The position numbers and the translations under genes were made by a program. Of a stretch of DNA of 64,000 nucleotides, positions 53,804 through 63,045 are shown piece after piece. The notes below the pieces were generated by a model. The model was given only the letters and a program-made list of their open reading frames with translations. It was not told the origin of the DNA and ran no database searches. Position 1 is the first letter of the stretch, and each line of letters opens with the position of its first letter. Origin of the DNA: Bradyrhizobium erythrophlei (lineage in GTDB: Bacteria; Pseudomonadota; Alphaproteobacteria; Rhizobiales; Xanthobacteraceae); assembly GCA_900129675.1 (NCBI GenBank), contig FSRD01000001.1, positions 2,283,501 to 2,347,500 of the forward strand, in the 5' to 3' direction.

Positions 53804-54706
53804 ATGCGGCGACCCCAAGGGAGCGAACGGGTTTTGTCGGTACTCGAACAGATTGGCCCGGTGAAAACGGCATTCGTTTTCGCCGGCGGAGGCAGCTTCG
53901 GCGCCATCCAGGTGGGCATGTTGCAGTCGCTTGCCGCGCACGGGATTGTTGCGGACATGGTGGTCGGCTCCAGTGTCGGCGCCCTGAACGGCGCCTTCTA
54001 TGCGGGCGATCCGACGCTCGGTGGGGTCGAGAGACTGGCCACCATCTGGCGCGGGCTGCAGCGGCGCGACGTTTTCCCGATGAGCTGGCGGACGGTGCTG
54101 AGCTTTCTGTGGCGCCGTGATTTCCTGATCCCGCATGACGGCATCCGCAAGCTGATCGACGATCATATCCCCTTTCGAAACCTGCAGGACGCCAGACTGC
54201 CGGTGCATATCGTCACCACCGATATCATCTCCGGCGACAGCGTGGTGTTGTCGGAAGGCTCCACCGCCGAGGCGATCGTCGCCTCGACCGCGATTCCCGG
54301 CGCTTTTGCGCCGATCCGTCACAACGACCACTACCTTGCCGATGGCGCGATCTCCAGCAACACGCCGATCAAGGTCGCGGTCAAGAAGGGCGCGCAGCGG
54401 CTGATCATTCTGCCGACGGGGCATGCCTGCGCGACGCAGGCGCCGCCGGTCGGCGCGGTCGCCAATGCGCTGCATGCGCTGACGCTCCTGATCGCGCGGC
54501 AATTGGTCAGCGAGTTGGAAAGCCTCGATCCCGCAATCGAATATTTCGTGGTGCCGCCGCTATGCCCGCTGGTGGGATCACCTTACGATTTCTCGCGAAC
54601 CGCCGATCACATCGACCGCGCCATTGCGACCACCGATGCCTGGCTGGCGCAGCACGGCCTCCAGGAGGGCAAGATCCCTCACGAGATGCGGCCCCATCGT
54701 CATTAG
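53804..54706 (+). CDS. Patatin-like phospholipase
   Basis: A 300-residue patatin-family acyl hydrolase. FAGGGSFGAIQVGML is the oxyanion loop, GSSVGALNG the nucleophile Ser (GxSxG) and LADGAISSNTP the catalytic Asp (DGA/G). These Ser-Asp dyad enzymes cleave acyl chains from phospholipids. No signal peptide is evident. The start is uncertain: ATG at 53804 or TTG about 10 codons later; the catalytic fold begins at KTAFVFAGG either way. Confidence 0.88.
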   Translation: MRRPQGSERVLSVLEQIGPVKTAFVFAGGGSFGAIQVGMLQSLAAHGIVADMVVGSSVGALNGAFYAGDPTLGGVERLATIWRGLQRRDVFPMSWRTVLSFLWRRDFLIPHDGIRKLIDDHIPFRNLQDARLPVHIVTTDIISGDSVVLSEGSTAEAIVASTAIPGAFAPIRHNDHYLADGAISSNTPIKVAVKKGAQRLIILPTGHACATQAPPVGAVANALHALTLLIARQLVSELESLDPAIEYFVVPPLCPLVGSPYDFSRTADHIDRAIATTDAWLAQHGLQEGKIPHEMRPHRH

Positions 54707-54895
54707 CGGCGAGCAATTCGGCGGTTACGCTGCACTGCAAAAGGCGTTCTGGATCATTTGATTGACCGCGGGAATAAGTAATTTTTTCCGCGATCCGCTG
54801 TCACATCGGTGACCGCCGCACCGTATACCGTATAGTGCTTATTCCGCTGGTTGGATAAGCTGTGGATGACAAGGATCATCCGCCTGAGGGATAAT

Positions 54896-56527
54896 ATGGA
54901 AACGCTGCTGCTTCCGTTCTCGCCACGCTTCATCGTGCTGACGATTTGCGGCGTCGTCACGGCGCTGCTTCTTTCGATCGGAGTTTTTGACCACAATCCC
55001 AAGATTTGGGAAGTGGTGTTGGTTCCGATCCTGATCTTCGGTGCCCTCACGCTGCTCGGAGTCCGCGATCTCGTGCAGAAGAGCCACGCGGTCCTGCGGA
55101 ATTATCCGATATCGGCGCATATCCGTTTCCTGCTCGAAGAGATCCGGCCGGAAATGCGGCAGTATTTCTTCGAGAGTGAAAAGGACGGCATGCCGTTCAG
55201 CCGCGACACCCGCGCCCTGGTGTACCAGCGCGCCAAGATGGTGCTCGACAAGCGGCCGTTCGGCACCCAGGAAGACGTCTATCGCGACGGCTATGAATGG
55301 ATGCACCATTCTGTGGCGCCGAAGCCGCGTGCCGAGGAGCAATTCCGCATCACCATCGGCGGTCCGGATTGCACCAGGCCGTATTCGGCCTCGGTCTTTA
55401 ACATCTCGGCGATGAGCTTTGGCGCGCTCAGTCCAAATGCGGTTCGCGCTTTGAATGCCGGCGCCAAGAGGGGCGGCTTCGCGCACGACACCGGCGAGGG
55501 CGGCGTCAGCCCCTATCATCGCGAAATGGGCGGCGACATCATCTGGGAAGTCGGCTCCGGCTATTTCGGCTGCCGCAACCGCGACGGCAGCTTCAATCCG
55601 GAGGAATTCGCGCGCGTCGCCGGCGACGACCAGATCAAGATGGCTGAGCTCAAGATCAGCCAGGGCGCCAAGCCCGGACATGGCGGCGTGCTGCCGGCGG
55701 CCAAGGTCTCGGCGGAGATCTCCAAGATCAGGGGCGTCGCGATGGGCGAGGATTGCATCTCGCCGGCCTATCACCGGGCGTTTTCGACACCGCTGCAAAT
55801 GATGGCGTTCATCGGCGAGATGCGAAGGCTGTCCGGCGGCAAGCCCGCCGGATTCAAGCTGTGCATCGGCCACCCCTGGGAGTTTCTCGCGATCTGCAAG
55901 GCGATGCTGCAGACCGGAATCTATCCGGATTTCATCGTGGTCGATGGCAATGAAGGCGGCACTGGTGCTGCGCCGCTGGAGTTCATGGACCATCTTGGCA
56001 TGCCGATGCGCGAGGGCGTCAACTTCGTCCACAATGCACTGATCGGCATCAATGCGCGCGATCGCATCAAGATCGGCGCGTCGGGAAAGATCGCGACCGC
56101 CTTCGACATGGCGCGCGCGATGGCCATCGGCGCGGACTGGTGCAATTCGGCGCGCGGCTTCATGTTTTCGCTGGGCTGCATCCAGTCGTTGAGCTGCCAT
56201 ACCGACCGCTGTCCGACCGGCGTAACCACGCAGGATCCAAGCCGCGCCCGGGCGCTGGTGGTGCCGCACAAGGTCGAACGGGTTTACAATTATCATCACG
56301 CCACCCTGCATGCGCTGTCGGAGTTGATCGCAGCCGCAGGGCTCGAACATCCCCGGGATATTCGCCCGATCCATTTCTCGCAGCGAACCTCGACGACAGA
56401 GGTCTGTTCATTCGCGAAGCTCTATCCGTCGCTTCGTCCGGGCGAGTTGATCGACGGCACCGCCGATTCGCGCTTCCGCGAGGCCTGGGCCATGGCGCGG
56501 GCGGAGTCGTTCCAGCCCGCGGGATGA
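54896..56527 (+). CDS. Membrane-anchored FMN glutamate-synthase-like protein
   Basis: A 543-residue protein of the 'FMN-binding glutamate synthase family'. Two N-terminal helices (about 13-34 and 41-60) anchor a cytoplasmic domain equivalent to the central FMN barrel of GltB: SAMSFGALSPNAVRALNAGA, KPGHGGVLPAAKVS, VDGNEGGTGAAP, and CHTDRCPTG for an iron-sulphur cluster. It lacks the glutaminase and C-terminal GXGXG domains of true GltB. The physiological reaction of such stand-alone forms is not settled. The ATG at 54896 has GAGGG upstream. Confidence 0.85.
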   Translation: METLLLPFSPRFIVLTICGVVTALLLSIGVFDHNPKIWEVVLVPILIFGALTLLGVRDLVQKSHAVLRNYPISAHIRFLLEEIRPEMRQYFFESEKDGMPFSRDTRALVYQRAKMVLDKRPFGTQEDVYRDGYEWMHHSVAPKPRAEEQFRITIGGPDCTRPYSASVFNISAMSFGALSPNAVRALNAGAKRGGFAHDTGEGGVSPYHREMGGDIIWEVGSGYFGCRNRDGSFNPEEFARVAGDDQIKMAELKISQGAKPGHGGVLPAAKVSAEISKIRGVAMGEDCISPAYHRAFSTPLQMMAFIGEMRRLSGGKPAGFKLCIGHPWEFLAICKAMLQTGIYPDFIVVDGNEGGTGAAPLEFMDHLGMPMREGVNFVHNALIGINARDRIKIGASGKIATAFDMARAMAIGADWCNSARGFMFSLGCIQSLSCHTDRCPTGVTTQDPSRARALVVPHKVERVYNYHHATLHALSELIAAAGLEHPRDIRPIHFSQRTSTTEVCSFAKLYPSLRPGELIDGTADSRFREAWAMARAESFQPAG

Positions 56528-56575
56528 GATTCTCTCGTCGCCCCGGAGTTCACCGGGGCGACGATGAAGATCACC

Positions 56576-57343
56576 TCAGCGTGCGGAGGTGCGAAACAGA
56601 TTGTCGAACCGGAAGGAATATCCGACGCCGACGATGTAGTTCGGGGAATTCCGGTTGAGACCGAACGCGACGTGGAAGTCGATCTGCTGGGTCCTGGTCA
56701 GCAGATATCCGCCGCCGGTATTGATCAGCTGCACGCTGCTGCCGCGGGAAGGATAATCGCCGACATATTCGACGAACAGTGACGCGCGCTCGGTGACCTT
56801 CTTTTCGAGCACGAAGGTCGCCTCCGTGGTCTGCCTGTTGGCAAGGTTGGCGGGAAAAAAGAAGGTTGTCAGCATGCCGCTGGTTCCCCAGCCGCCGCCA
56901 AGTTCATGCGACCATGGGAATTGCAGATAGGGCTGCAGACCGGGTCCGGTGATCTTGGCAGAGCCGGTGGGCAGGCCGGCACCCGCCGTCACCGACAAAT
57001 TCCATGGCTCCGGAAGCGAGCCGAACTGCCATTTGACGGCAGGCGCCACATTGCCGAAGCCGCTGTCCGCATCGCCCTTCAGGCGGGTGAAATAATTCGG
57101 GACATCGACCAGAAATTCCAGGCATGGCGCAATACCGAGCCTCAACCGGCTATTGGTGCCGTCGAAAGTCCGTGCGGATCCGCGCCCCGTCGTGTTGATT
57201 CCGTTCTCGCTCTGCAGGCTGCCCACGGGAACGACGAGGCTGGAATTGGTAACATCGGGCCGGTCGGTGGCGATCTCCGAGTCGGAACCCGGGCACTCGC
57301 CGGCGTAGGCAATCGTCGGCGCGCCCAGGGTTGCGAGAACCAT
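56576..57343 (-). CDS. Outer-membrane transporter, Phenol_MetA_deg-like
   Basis: A 255-residue beta-barrel protein. A short hydrophobic signal ends near AYA (residue 14). The mature part starts with SEIATDRPDVTNSS and has alternating amphipathic strands (LQSENGINTT, APCLEFLVDVPNY, AAPVKWQF-like), features of the PF13557 'MetA-pathway of phenol degradation' barrels. The signal is short and the true start may be slightly upstream at a non-ATG codon, but a stop in frame limits this to 16 codons. It follows the porin gene by 48 bp. Confidence 0.72.
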   Translation of the reverse strand: MVLATLGAPTIAYAGECPGSDSEIATDRPDVTNSSLVVPVGSLQSENGINTTGRGSARTFDGTNSRLRLGIAPCLEFLVDVPNYFTRLKGDADSGFGNVAPAVKWQFGSLPEPWNLSVTAGAGLPTGSAKITGPGLQPYLQFPWSHELGGGWGTSGMLTTFFFPANLANRQTTEATFVLEKKVTERASLFVEYVGDYPSRGSSVQLINTGGGYLLTRTQQIDFHVAFGLNRNSPNYIVGVGYSFRFDNLFRTSAR

Positions 57344-57391
57344 AGCCAGGCCCGGGCGAGCGACCCGCGCCCGGATCGACGGATAAAATGC

Positions 57392-59389
57392 TCAGAACTC
57401 TCCATGCAGGCGGCCCGTGAAAATCGAGACGGGGCCGCGATCGGCGTTGTAGGCGGGGTTGGTGATCAATTGATAGTCCGCCGTGAACGTGAAGTGCGTG
57501 TCGATCGCATAGGCGTAATACGTCTCGAGGATGCGTTCGGTGCGATAATTGAGCTGGCCATCGCCGATCAGGAGACCGAGGCCGCCCGCGGCCAGGAAAT
57601 CGCGGTGCGCGCTGGAAAGTCCATTGATGGCGCCGCCCACGCCAATCGTGTCGCTTGGGCGTCCCCAATAGCTGCCTTTGACCGAAAGGCCGCCTGAAAT
57701 GCTGCGATCGATGTCGGTAAACGAAAGGATTTCGTTCTGCCCGTCATTCCAGCTCGCGCGCGCGAACAGGCCTATGTCCTTGGCAAGCTGTTGTTCGGCA
57801 TTGGCGTAGAAGCCGTATTTTGGATTGTCGCGACGGATGCTCGTCATGACGTCGTTGATATCGAGTGCAGGGTTCATGTCTTCGATCGCCAGCGCCTGAC
57901 GATAATTTCCGGTATTGCCGCGATTTCCGAACACGCCCATCCGCAATTTGCCGGGCTGGTCGAAGATCGAATATCGGCCTTCAAATTCGACCACGGCGCC
58001 GCCGGTCTTGAAGACGAGGACATCGCTGTTGGGAGCGTTGGGCACCTCGAACACGCCGGCGCGTACCGCCCAGTCCTTGCGGTTGAGCTCGACCACGGCG
58101 CCGCGGGTGAAGCCTGGCAGATCGGCGGGAAAGTCGTAGGCCGCCGACGACCACATCGCCCAGTTCATGAAATCCGCGCGCGGGTCTTTGGCGTAGGAAT
58201 TGCCGTCGAAAAAATCTCCGACGGCAAAACGCCCGACGATGACGGTGACGCGGTCGATGTCTCGCTTGCCGGGCAGCTGGTTGGCAGCATCCGCGACGTC
58301 TTCCTGTTCGCCGCCAAGGCCGAAGGTCTGCTTCAGGTAATAGCGCTGCGGCCGAATTTTCTGGAACGCGGCGCCGGCTTTTTGCGCTTCCCCATTCGGA
58401 AATCCGGCCAGTCCCAGCGTGCCGTTGAGGCCAAAGCCCTGCGCGAGCTCCGGGTTGAAATAGAACTCGCCGCCTTCCCACAGCCGCGCGCCGAGGAAGG
58501 CCGTCGTGGTCCAGGTCTCCTGGATGTGGCCTGGTCCGGGGAGAGAGTTGGTGCCGGTGTAGGGTGCGCGGAACGAGGCATAGCCTTGCGGCAGAAACGT
58601 CGTCTGCGCATGCACGTTCCAGTCGTTCGGTTGCGGAAATGCGGATTGACCGTTGGTGAGAACCGATGGAGCCCAGGGCGTATCGCCAAACCGGTAGTTG
58701 AGCCCAAACTTGATCAGGTGGATGCGGGGATCGACATTGACGCCCGGCAAGGCGAAGTCGCTGAGATCGTACATCCGGCGTGCGAGATCGATGTAGTCAT
58801 ATTCGAGTTTGGCGCTCCAGTTGCCGCCGACGGCAAACTCGGCGCCTGCGCCCACGGTCCAGCCGGTGTGGTATTGCCCGGGAGAGGAGAGGACCTCTTT
58901 GCCGCCATCATTGATGTTGATGTGGCTGTGCCCCCAGGCAAAGCCGCCGGTCAGATACGGCATCCACGCGCCGAACGCATAGCCGGCACGGCCGCGCAAG
59001 GTGCCGGTGTAGTCGATCGTCGCGTTGAACGGAGCCGGTGCTCGCCGCGGCAGGTCGACCGGACTGGTGAACGTCGCGTCCGCCTCGATGCCGAGTACGA
59101 CGCGATTGGAAAACTGCCTGTTGTAACCGGCTTGAAAACCGCCGGTCCCGCCCGTGATGCTGTGCGGAAAGAACGCGCCTTGTTCCGGAAGCGGATTGGT
59201 GCCGGCGCCCAAACCGCCGTCGCCATAGCCGACATGGCCGCCGAGATAGAAGCCGGTCCAGTCATAAATCGCTTTATAGGCGGGCGCTTTCAGCGCCATA
59301 TCAGCGGCGAGCGCAGGACTGCCGAGCGCGAGCGCGCCGAAGGCGGCGCCGGCAAAAACATGTCGTGGGAATCGGCGGTCGCAGGTCAT
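57392..59389 (-). CDS. Fusion outer-membrane protein: Omp25-like barrel plus OprB-type porin
   Basis: A 665-residue exported protein with a clear signal peptide (cleavage ALA-AD, near 30). Residues about 40-255 form an Omp25/RopB-like barrel (WTGFYLGGHVGYGDGG ... YDYIDLA ... IKFGLNYRFG). The remainder (about 275-665) reads as a carbohydrate-selective OprB porin (TWTTTAFLGARLWEGGEFYFNPELAQG ... DRVTVIVGRFAVGDFFD), ending in Phe as outer-membrane barrels do. The ATG at 59389 gives the signal peptide at once; longer forms are not needed. The fusion of two barrels is known in this order but worth noting. Confidence 0.8.
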   Translation of the reverse strand: MTCDRRFPRHVFAGAAFGALALGSPALAADMALKAPAYKAIYDWTGFYLGGHVGYGDGGLGAGTNPLPEQGAFFPHSITGGTGGFQAGYNRQFSNRVVLGIEADATFTSPVDLPRRAPAPFNATIDYTGTLRGRAGYAFGAWMPYLTGGFAWGHSHININDGGKEVLSSPGQYHTGWTVGAGAEFAVGGNWSAKLEYDYIDLARRMYDLSDFALPGVNVDPRIHLIKFGLNYRFGDTPWAPSVLTNGQSAFPQPNDWNVHAQTTFLPQGYASFRAPYTGTNSLPGPGHIQETWTTTAFLGARLWEGGEFYFNPELAQGFGLNGTLGLAGFPNGEAQKAGAAFQKIRPQRYYLKQTFGLGGEQEDVADAANQLPGKRDIDRVTVIVGRFAVGDFFDGNSYAKDPRADFMNWAMWSSAAYDFPADLPGFTRGAVVELNRKDWAVRAGVFEVPNAPNSDVLVFKTGGAVVEFEGRYSIFDQPGKLRMGVFGNRGNTGNYRQALAIEDMNPALDINDVMTSIRRDNPKYGFYANAEQQLAKDIGLFARASWNDGQNEILSFTDIDRSISGGLSVKGSYWGRPSDTIGVGGAINGLSSAHRDFLAAGGLGLLIGDGQLNYRTERILETYYAYAIDTHFTFTADYQLITNPAYNADRGPVSIFTGRLHGEF

Positions 59390-59868
59390 CGATGCGGATA
59401 CTTCCAGCGCGAATATTCCGGCAGCGTTTTGCCGCATCACTGCAGATTTGATAGCTCGCCGCCACCCAAGAAATGAAGTCATCAACCCCGCCGCCCCCGG
59501 TCGGATTTTAAAATCCTCCCGGTCATAGCCAGATCGGGAAAATGCACGATTCATTTCCGATCGTTATTGCAAGTAATTCGCAATAGCAAGAAGGTTTGGG
59601 AACCCCTGAGTTGGATGGCATTGCCTGATGACAATTGCGCAACAGGGCTTGGGCCGGCCGATCGAAGGGACCAAGAAAAATTGACCTACCTTCGGGGGTG
59701 GGGGGCGAGCCAGCCGGCCGGATAAGGCGCCCGCGTCGGACGCGGGAGATCAAATCAGCCGACCATCAGAAATTGGCGGCACGAGACTATGGCGGCACCC
59801 TTGAAGCACGCGACCACGAAATGGGTCAGATCGGAGACGAAGCGCTACAATTCCTGTTGCTGCGATAG
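59390..59868. other. Gene-free gap before the porin and dmeF
   Basis: About 480 bp holding the porin promoter. AT-rich patches around 59520-59590 are likely promoter elements. No gene, repeat or RNA was recognised; dmeF ends at the right border. Confidence 0.35.
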
Positions 59869-61119
59869 TCAGGGCTTGTGCGCGACCTCGACGGTGAGAT
59901 GCGACAACGATTTGAAGCGCGCGAGCCGGTTGCGATAATAGTCAGCCTCACGTTCCCGGCTGGTGACGACCGAAATGATCGCCCCGAGATGTCCCGGTCC
60001 CAGCCGCCAAAGATGCAGATCGGCGAGCGTGTCACCCCCGGCCTCAACCTCCCCACGCAGCTTGTCGGCCATGCTCCTGTCGGGATTCATATCGAGCAGG
60101 ATAGCGCCGGTGTCGCGGATCAGTCCGTAGGACCAGCTGGCAATGACGCAGGCGCCGACGATGCCTGCAAGAGGGTCCATCCAGAGCCAGCCAAAGGCGC
60201 GGGCGAGCAGCAGGCCGACGATCACCAGCACCGATACGGCGGCGTCGGCGACAACATGGATCACGGCGGCGCGCATATTGTTGTCACGGGCGGTCGATCC
60301 ATGCGCGTGTTCGTGCTCTTCGAAAACGACGGGATAATTCATCTCGCCGGCACGTATTGTTGCGGTGAATGCGTGCGGTTCAGGAATCTCGTCGTGCGAC
60401 TCCAGAAAGCCGCTTCTGTCCACCATCGCGAAAAGCTGTCGTGTGCCATCGGGACGCACGGTTTCGATTGACCACGCCTGCGCCTCCAGGGCGGAGCCGC
60501 TGATGCCGCGCAGCCGGAAGCGCGGCGGTACGCCATCTTCAAAAACTTCGAGGACAACGAACCCGGCGGCGGTTGCGATTTGATGCGACTCGTCATGGTC
60601 ATGGTCATCATGCGCGTGACTGTGTCCATGGCTATGTCCATGACCGTGGTCGTGATGCCCGCCGCTCAGCAGCCATGCGCTCGCGATATTTACCGCGAGG
60701 CCAAGGCAGGCAATCGGGATGGCCTCCCTAAAATGAATGGCGACGGGTTCGAAGATACGACTGACGGATTCATAGCCGATCAGCAACGCGATCATGGCCA
60801 GCACGATGGCGCTGGTGAAGCCGGCGAGATCGCCAAGCTTACCGGTGCCGAAGGTGAAGGCCGGATTGTTGGCGTGCTTGCGGGCGTAAGTATAGGCGAG
60901 CGCGGCCAACAGCAGTGCGCCGGCATGCGTGCTCATATGCAATCCATCCGCCACGAGCGCGATGGAACCGAACAGCAGGCCGCCGACGATTTCCGCGACC
61001 ATCATCATCGCGCAGAGCCAGATGACCGCCCAGGTCCGGCGCTCGCTGGTCTCGTGCCCCTCGCCGAGGAAGACATGGCTGTGATAGGCCGCGGCTGCGC
61101 CGCTGTTATCGTCGATCAT
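59869..61119 (-). CDS. dmeF: CDF-family Co(II)/Ni(II) efflux transporter DmeF
   Basis: A 416-residue cation diffusion facilitator. The HSHVFLGEGHETSERRTW start and the metal-site helix IALVADGLHMSTHAG (Asp and His ligands) mark the DmeF subfamily. A long His-rich cytoplasmic loop (about 168-195, HDHGHGHSHGHSHAH type) lies after the fourth helix, and a second Asp/His site is in HVVADAAVSVLVI. It exports cobalt or nickel in exchange for protons. It starts 8 bp after the regulator gene. ATG at 61119 is preferred to an overlapping GTG. Confidence 0.88.
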   Translation of the reverse strand: MIDDNSGAAAAYHSHVFLGEGHETSERRTWAVIWLCAMMMVAEIVGGLLFGSIALVADGLHMSTHAGALLLAALAYTYARKHANNPAFTFGTGKLGDLAGFTSAIVLAMIALLIGYESVSRIFEPVAIHFREAIPIACLGLAVNIASAWLLSGGHHDHGHGHSHGHSHAHDDHDHDESHQIATAAGFVVLEVFEDGVPPRFRLRGISGSALEAQAWSIETVRPDGTRQLFAMVDRSGFLESHDEIPEPHAFTATIRAGEMNYPVVFEEHEHAHGSTARDNNMRAAVIHVVADAAVSVLVIVGLLLARAFGWLWMDPLAGIVGACVIASWSYGLIRDTGAILLDMNPDRSMADKLRGEVEAGGDTLADLHLWRLGPGHLGAIISVVTSREREADYYRNRLARFKSLSHLTVEVAHKP

Positions 61120-61127
61120 GCGAATTC

Positions 61128-61406
61128 TCACTTCAGATAGGTGTGGACCACTTCGATGAGTTGATCCGCGGCGTCGGCATTAAGCGCGCCCGGATTTTTC
61201 TCGGGGTCGACGAGATGGGTGCGGATGTGGTCCTCGACCACTTCGGCCATCAGGCCCGCGACGCCGCCGCGGACGCCCGCAATCATATGCATGATGCGCT
61301 CGCATTCCGCCTCGTCGGTCAGCGCCCGCTCGATCGCTTCGATCTGGCCGCGAATGCGGCCTACCCGGGCCAGCAGCTTTTTCTTCTCTCGCACCGTATG
61401 TGTCAT
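61128..61406 (-). CDS. dmeR: Metal-sensing repressor DmeR (CsoR/RcnR family)
   Basis: A 92-residue all-helical repressor. As in RcnR, an N-terminal His (MTHTV), a Cys near 35 (EAECER) and two His near 60 and 64 (EDHIRTH) form the Ni/Co site. The apo form binds G/C-tract operators and metal binding releases it. It is the first gene of the dmeRF unit and has the expected operator directly in front. Copper-type CsoR is excluded by the ligand set. Confidence 0.88.
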   Translation of the reverse strand: MTHTVREKKKLLARVGRIRGQIEAIERALTDEAECERIMHMIAGVRGGVAGLMAEVVEDHIRTHLVDPEKNPGALNADAADQLIEVVHTYLK

Positions 61407-61412
61407 GCCGGC

Positions 61413-61436
61413 TAGATAGGGTACCCCCCTATTCTA
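61413..61436. promoter_or_regulatory. Probable DmeR operator
   Basis: TAGATAGGGTACC and CCCCTATTCTA form an inverted repeat of TAG(A)ATAGGG half-sites around a C tract, seven bases from the dmeR start codon. RcnR/DmeR repressors recognise such T/A-flanked G/C tracts. The role is inferred by analogy. Confidence 0.65.
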
Positions 61437-61489
61437 TGTCAAGCCGTGGATCTATCGCCAGGATCAATGAAATCGTTGCCAAAAAGGTT

Positions 61490-61519
61490 GACCCGCCCGG
61501 GGGGACAACCGGGCGGGTC
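61490..61519 (-). terminator. Strong GC hairpin with T tract on the minus strand
   Basis: GACCCGCCCGG and CCGGGCGGGTC form an 11-bp perfect stem with an eight-base loop. Read on the minus strand it is followed by AACCTTTTTGG, so it can act as an intrinsic terminator for the small secreted-protein gene about 150 bp upstream, insulating dmeR. Confidence 0.65.
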
Positions 61520-61670
61520 GGTGTGCGGCACAGGGTGGATGAGGCGCCCGTGCCGGACGCAGGATCCACGATCAGCGTGTTTTCAAGCGAGAGCCTGTCC
61601 CGGACTTGATCCGGAGTAGACGGCGGTCGCGGGAAGAAGACGGGTCAAAGCAAGACCAATCAGTCGATCG

Positions 61671-61943
61671 TCAGTAACCGCAGTTACGCACGCGGCCGAC
61701 GAAGTTGCCGTAAGCGTCGAACTGGCGAACCCAGACGCAGCGGCGATAGCCACCTTCGTAGTAGTAGCCGTCGTTGCTGGCGGCGATCGCGCTACCGACA
61801 ATCGCGGCGCCGACGAGGCCGGCGCCAACGCCCCAGCCCCAGCCGAACGGCTTGGCTTGTGCCTGGGTCGTGGTGGACGCCATCGTGCCGGTCACGGCAA
61901 GGGCGGCGAGGGCAGCAGCGGCAATCCTGGTCTTGATCGACAT
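61671..61943 (-). CDS. Small secreted protein
   Basis: A 90-residue protein with a signal peptide (cleavage near AQA, residue 30). The mature part has a Gly/Ala-rich hydrophobic segment (WGWGVGAGLVGAAIVGSAIA) that could insert in a membrane and a C-terminal YYYEGGYRRCVWVRQ...CGY segment with two Cys, a tail seen in many Bradyrhizobium small proteins. Function unknown. The ATG at 61943 (MSIKTR) is favoured over one four codons earlier. Confidence 0.6.
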   Translation of the reverse strand: MSIKTRIAAAALAALAVTGTMASTTTQAQAKPFGWGWGVGAGLVGAAIVGSAIAASNDGYYYEGGYRRCVWVRQFDAYGNFVGRVRNCGY

Positions 61944-62068
61944 GAGAAACTCCATCCGGTTTTAAGCGGCCATGTGGTCCGCATGCCCAGTTGGACGGAG
62001 GCTTTTCGATTCCGGTTCGAATCGCGATCGACGATGTCGGGATATGGGCTATTCGCCAGTTAATACAG

Positions 62069-62896
62069 CTACTTAGGCGATCCGCTGGGGCCGTCCGAAA
62101 GCTTCATCACGTCGAAGTTATCGACATCGGTGAGCAATTCGCAGAACGCGCGGGCGCCGTGATCGAGCAGTCGTTCGCCCTTCCCGGCGGTGGCCTGTGT
62201 CGCGTCTCCGGCGGCGCCGCTCGGATGGATATCCTGCGCTTGCCACGCGAATGGCGCCGGCCGGTGCGCCGAAAGCCAGCGATAATCGTTTTCCATCGCG
62301 ATGCTGGCGGGACAAAAATCCGCGATCGCCGCTTGGCGCACGGTTTCCGGATAGCGCGCCAGCATGATCGAGGTTTCGACCGCGCCGCCATGGATGCCGT
62401 GGCGCAATTCTTCCGCCGGAAACAGTCCCTCCGGCGTACCGAAGCGCGACCAGCTTGTGGTGACCACCAGGAGCCCGTATTGTGCGCGCAGATCCTGCGC
62501 GACCAGCGTCATGGCCGCACTGTTGCCGCCGTGGCTCGTCACCATCACCAGCTTGCGAATTCCCGCGCGCGCGACGCTCTCGCCAAGCGCCATCCAGGTC
62601 TTTAACGCGACGTCGGTGGGCAGCGTCAGCGTGCCCGGATAATGGAGGTGTTCGGTGGAAATGCCGACCGGCTGCAGCGGCAGGAAGGTGGCGGGGATCG
62701 TGTCCGCCAGACGTTCCCGCACCCGCGCCAGATAGGCCTCCGCAATCATGACGTCGGTCCCTAGAGGCAAATGCGGGCCGTGCTGTTCGGTCGCCGCCAG
62801 CGGCAGCACCGCGATCCAGCGCGCGGGCTCGCTTGCCGCGATATCGGGCCAATGGATGTCGGTCCAGTCGCGGGGCGGAAGGGGAGAGGTCATCAA
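62069..62896 (-). CDS. Creatininase-family amidohydrolase
   Basis: A 275-residue member of the creatininase/MftE family. The metal-binding TEQHGPHLPLGTD (Glu, His, Asp ligands) is near residue 36, followed by TSHGGNSAA and HGGAVETSIML. Members open cyclic amides or deformylate intermediates; this one may act on creatinine-like or pyrimidine-type rings. It is divergent from an NMT1-type binding protein gene, suggesting it processes the imported compound. Confidence 0.85.
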   Translation of the reverse strand: MMTSPLPPRDWTDIHWPDIAASEPARWIAVLPLAATEQHGPHLPLGTDVMIAEAYLARVRERLADTIPATFLPLQPVGISTEHLHYPGTLTLPTDVALKTWMALGESVARAGIRKLVMVTSHGGNSAAMTLVAQDLRAQYGLLVVTTSWSRFGTPEGLFPAEELRHGIHGGAVETSIMLARYPETVRQAAIADFCPASIAMENDYRWLSAHRPAPFAWQAQDIHPSGAAGDATQATAGKGERLLDHGARAFCELLTDVDNFDVMKLSDGPSGSPK

Positions 62897-63045
62897 GCGA
62901 AGCGTTTCATTGGATGAATTTGCGAGGTAGTTTGTTAGTCCTTCCGGGGACGTGATCGACGCCTCGGGCGTGATTTACGCCCTGAGGACGTGATCCGCGT
63001 CCACAACCACCTATCATGGGCCAGAATGATCGACGGAGTCCAACC

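Noticed and set aside
61128..61406. Call as copper-sensing CsoR or formaldehyde-sensing FrmR.
   Set aside because: His near the N terminus plus Cys35, His60 and His64 match the RcnR/DmeR ligand set, and the gene adjoins dmeF with its operator.
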